DNA of 64,000 nucleotides from NCBI RefSeq assembly GCF_013839425.1, contig NZ_JACDNP010000002.1, positions 1 through 64,000 on the forward strand. Reading direction: 5' to 3'. The translations under genes were made by a program, and so were the position numbers. The notes beneath the pieces are model-generated. The model made no database searches and was not told the origin of the DNA. It was given only the letters and a program-made list of their open reading frames with translations. Positions 61,537 to 64,000 of the stretch are shown here, one piece after another. This stretch comes from Halorhabdus salina (GTDB lineage: Archaea; Halobacteriota; Halobacteria; Halobacteriales; Haloarculaceae). Every line of letters starts with the position of its first letter. Position 1 is the first letter of the stretch.

Positions 61537-62673
61537 CTACTCGTCGGTAGCAGTTCCCGGATCGTCAGGCGGTCCTGCTCCGTCCTCATTGTCGCCGGTA
61601 TCTGTCTTGGCTTCCCAGGAGAGAGTTGTCTCGGCCTCGTCCGTGACGATTTCCAGTTCGAATTCGGTCGCCTCGGCCGGAACGCTGACGGTGGCCAGTC
61701 CGGAAGCGTTCGTCGTCTCGACGGACTGATCGTCGGCGCTGACAGTCGCGTTCACGACCGCCGAGCCGTTCTGGGATACGACGACCGTCGCGTTCTCGCC
61801 GGGTTCGACAGGGCCGGCGAAGCGTGCTTCGAGGCGATCACGGTCGCGGTCGGCGTCCCGGTCACTGGCACCGCGATCGTCGTCGACACGGTCGATCTCC
61901 TGGTCCGGCCCGGACTCGCTGACGACTGGCTTGAGGATGTACTTCCCGCTGTTGCCCGCTTCGAAGACCGTCAGATCGAACACGAACGACACCGACTCGC
62001 CCTCGCTCAGCGTGAATCCCCGATTCAGATGGAGTTTCTGGCTCGGTAGTTTGACGGTCACTTCCTCGCCGGACTGGAGAGTCCCCTCGATCTCGCTGAC
62101 GGAGACGAAGATGGTCGTGTATTCGTCAGCCGGGACGGAGAGATTGCCCAGCAGCGTCGCATTCGGTCCCTGGAGGCGCGTCAGATCGACACTCCGAACC
62201 TCGACGTCACGTTCGAGCCAGCCCGCTCGCTCACTGTCGCCGTCCTCGCCCGTCTCGGTTGCAGCGTCCGCAGTGGTTTCGAACTCGCCGGACTCCGTCT
62301 CGTCGACGCCGGTTTCAGCCGTCCCGTTGTCGATCGTCTGGGTGTCCACGGTCGCGTTCTCAGGTGTCGTCCGCGGCGCGTCGTTACCATCGGACGCAGC
62401 CGGTTTGAACCCGACATGAGTGATCGTGACGTTGAGGTGGGCAAACTGGTCGATAGCGTTGCGTTCGTCGCTGATGTACATCGCCACCGACCCGACGGCC
62501 CCGGACCCGTCGTCGCTCGTTCCATCAGTCGCCTCACTGGCGTCCTCAGCGACCGTCGACGTGGCGTCGCCCGGGAGTCCGTCACCCGTGACTGACGGAC
62601 TCGACACGCCAGTCGAGCAGCCGGCGAGGACCATCGTCAGCGCCAGGAATACGGCGATGACAGTTCGGTTCAT
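61537..62673 (-). CDS. DUF4382 lipoprotein
   Basis: 378 residues. Signal and lipobox: MNRTVIAVFLALTMVLAGCS. A DUF4382 domain runs from about residue 65 (GSVAMYISDERNAIDQFAHLNVTITHVGF) with DVEVRSVDLTRLQGPNATLLGNLSVPADEYTTIFVSV, split by a very acidic, Thr-rich insertion (about 100-155). Then a carboxypeptidase-regulatory-like beta domain (FAGPVEPGENATVVVSQNG) and an acidic tail. Anchored at the outer face; function unknown. ATG 62673 gives a proper signal. Confidence 0.85.
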   Translation of the reverse strand: MNRTVIAVFLALTMVLAGCSTGVSSPSVTGDGLPGDATSTVAEDASEATDGTSDDGSGAVGSVAMYISDERNAIDQFAHLNVTITHVGFKPAASDGNDAPRTTPENATVDTQTIDNGTAETGVDETESGEFETTADAATETGEDGDSERAGWLERDVEVRSVDLTRLQGPNATLLGNLSVPADEYTTIFVSVSEIEGTLQSGEEVTVKLPSQKLHLNRGFTLSEGESVSFVFDLTVFEAGNSGKYILKPVVSESGPDQEIDRVDDDRGASDRDADRDRDRLEARFAGPVEPGENATVVVSQNGSAVVNATVSADDQSVETTNASGLATVSVPAEATEFELEIVTDEAETTLSWEAKTDTGDNEDGAGPPDDPGTATDE

Positions 62674-62809
62674 TGGAGTCGAGCGTACGATCGACTGATT
62701 CATAAATGCGATTCGTCGTTCGGATCGTTTACGCAGTTGAACGGAGATGAACGATTACCGCTCGACCGATTCGAAGGGCGTTTAGCCTTCGGCGGGCGAC
62801 GGGAAGATA

Positions 62810-63733
62810 ATGCGCGTGACGTTTCTGGGGACTAGCGGTGCGGTGCCGACGACCGAACGCAATCCCTCTGCAATCATGCTGTCTCGGGAGGGCGAGCGCC
62901 TGCTCTTTGACTGTGGCGAGGGAACCCAGCGTCAGATGATGCACTTTGGGACGGGCTTTGACGTCGCACACATCTTCATCAGCCATCTCCACGGCGATCA
63001 CGTCCTGGGGATTCCGGGCCTGTTGCAGACGATGGATTTCAACGACCGCGAGGCCCCGCTGGCGATCCACGCACCTCACGGCACGCGGTCTCGACTGGAA
63101 GATCTGATCGGGGCGACCGGCGATCGACCGTCCTATCCCCTTCGAATCACCCAGAATCGGCCGGGAGATGTCGTGCTCGACGCCGACGAGTACGAAGTTC
63201 AGGCGATCGAGACCGAGCATCGGACGCGCTCGATCGGGTACGTCCTCGAAGAGGACGATCGCAAGGGACGGTTCGACCGCCAAAAGGCAGAGGCAGAACT
63301 CGGGATTGCACCCGGCCCGAAATACTCGAAGCTCCACGAGGGAACGCCTGTCGAACACGACGGTCGGACGATCCAGCCCGAGGAAGTTGTCGGGCCCCCA
63401 CGCCCCGGACGGACCGTCGTCTACACGGGCGATACACGGCCGGTCGCTGCCGTCAGGCGGGAAAGCGAGAAAGCGGATCTGTTGATCCACGACGGCACGT
63501 TCGCGGCCGATCGCGCCGAACGGGCGGCCGGGACCGGTCACTCGACGGCTCGCGAGGCGGCGACGCTGGCCGCCGAGGCTGGGGCGAAGCGACTTGCACT
63601 CACGCACGTCTCGACGCGCTACGCCGGGCAGGGCCATCGCCTCGAAGCAGAGGCACGCGAGACGTTTGGCGAGGGCGCGTTCGTCGCCGAAGACGGCCAG
63701 CGGCTCGAGATCCCGTTCCCCGACAGCAAGTGA
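62810..63733 (+). CDS. rnz: Ribonuclease Z
   Basis: 307 residues, the usual short-form length. FLGTSGAVPT at the start, SHLHGDHVLGIPGLLQTM (metallo-beta-lactamase HxHxDH motif), TGDTRPV, and HDGTF...GHSTAREAA with LTHVSTRY near the end are typical. It removes the 3' trailer of tRNA precursors, working as a dimer. Starts at ATG 62810, 136 bases from the divergent lipoprotein gene. Confidence 0.96.
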   Translation: MRVTFLGTSGAVPTTERNPSAIMLSREGERLLFDCGEGTQRQMMHFGTGFDVAHIFISHLHGDHVLGIPGLLQTMDFNDREAPLAIHAPHGTRSRLEDLIGATGDRPSYPLRITQNRPGDVVLDADEYEVQAIETEHRTRSIGYVLEEDDRKGRFDRQKAEAELGIAPGPKYSKLHEGTPVEHDGRTIQPEEVVGPPRPGRTVVYTGDTRPVAAVRRESEKADLLIHDGTFAADRAERAAGTGHSTAREAATLAAEAGAKRLALTHVSTRYAGQGHRLEAEARETFGEGAFVAEDGQRLEIPFPDSK

Positions 63734-63851
63734 GGGACCCGGACGGGGCGAAACGCCGCCATCAGCACCCAACAGACCCAAATCAGGAGACAGCAGCCGC
63801 CGCTGTCTCGAAGTCAGAACAGTTACTTCGCTGTGGCCAAAATACAGTGTA

Positions 63852-64000
63852 ATGGCCAAGCAGCGGGCCGATGCGCTCGTCGCACGAGGCCTCGACGCCG
63901 CGTCACCGTGGGGGATTCGTCTCGCCAGTGCCTGGTTCATCGCTGCAGCCGGCCTAGCCGCGGTCGTCGTACCGCTGGCTCGGGCCGTCGGTACGGGCCG
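63852..64000 (+). CDS. Membrane protein, 3' end beyond the window
   Basis: 49 codons visible from ATG 63852, no stop before the edge: MAKQRADALVARGLDAASPW, then a hydrophobic span SAWFIAAAGLAAVVVPLA. The gene continues outside. AAAATACAGTG about 10-15 bases upstream may be part of its promoter. Family not recognised. Confidence 0.55.
   Translation, partial: MAKQRADALVARGLDAASPWGIRLASAWFIAAAGLAAVVVPLARAVGTG

Overview
The window reads as chromosomal DNA of an extremely halophilic archaeon (class Halobacteria). Predicted proteins are strongly acidic, GC is high, promoters are TATA-type with short or absent leaders, and the gene repertoire is haloarchaeal: bat-type HTH regulators, Tat lipoproteins, Trm1, archaeal SRP54, archaeal RNase P RNA and TrkA/PhoU proteins. 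A complete multi-subunit [NiFe]-hydrogenase suggests a lineage with anaerobic or fermentative metabolism; Halorhabdus or Halapricum relatives are plausible, but this is inference.

Layout. 1-2.9 kb: one end of an integrated element (partial unknown gene, small HTH protein, RadC, tyrosine integrase) abutting the 3' end of tRNA-Gly(CCC). 3-8 kb: housekeeping genes (NAD synthase, tRNA-Thr, two-domain glutaredoxin-like protein, RNase P RNA, SDR epimerase, winged-helix protein). 8.2-15.1 kb: a six-gene hydrogenase operon read leftward, made of a NADH- and flavin-binding NuoE/F/G-like module with extra ferredoxin domains, hydrogenase small and large subunits, and a maturation protease. 15.3-24 kb: AI-2E-type permease, divergent rhodaneses, Tat lipoproteins, a tiny zinc finger, a kinase/UPF0201 pair, a HAD phosphatase and paired MgtE half-transporters. 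24.1-26.6 kb: sulfur-handling operon DsrE-TusA-SQR-DUF1641. 26.7-36.6 kb: a cell-surface locus with a PKD/PGF-type surface protein, a small companion, a 1028-residue YadA-head/S74 fibre protein, a REC-PAS-GAF-HTH regulator and a PAS histidine kinase. 36.9-48.7 kb: SRP54, threonine-synthase-like protein, DoxX-like protein, citrate synthase with a Doc toxin module inserted behind it, aldo/keto reductase and threonine deaminase. 48.7-64 kb: a kinase-less sensor, SWIM protein, exported EEP-family protein, Trm1, BrkB and PAP2 membrane proteins, glutamine synthetase with a divergent Lrp regulator, TrkA, small zinc-ribbon proteins, a DUF4382 lipoprotein and ribonuclease Z.

How the parts work together. 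The hydrogenase module has the domain make-up of electron-bifurcating HydABC joined to HydSL, so it could couple NAD(H), ferredoxin and H2. The fibre and regulator genes share a palindrome, CCTTC-N4-GAAGG, next to their TATA boxes, which suggests one regulatory circuit controlling a surface appendage. Three places show DNA inserted at the 3' end of a gene with duplication of that end: a 240-bp hairpin element in a rhodanese gene, about 104 bp at tRNA-Thr, and a Doc toxin pair at citrate synthase. No CRISPR array or rRNA was seen.
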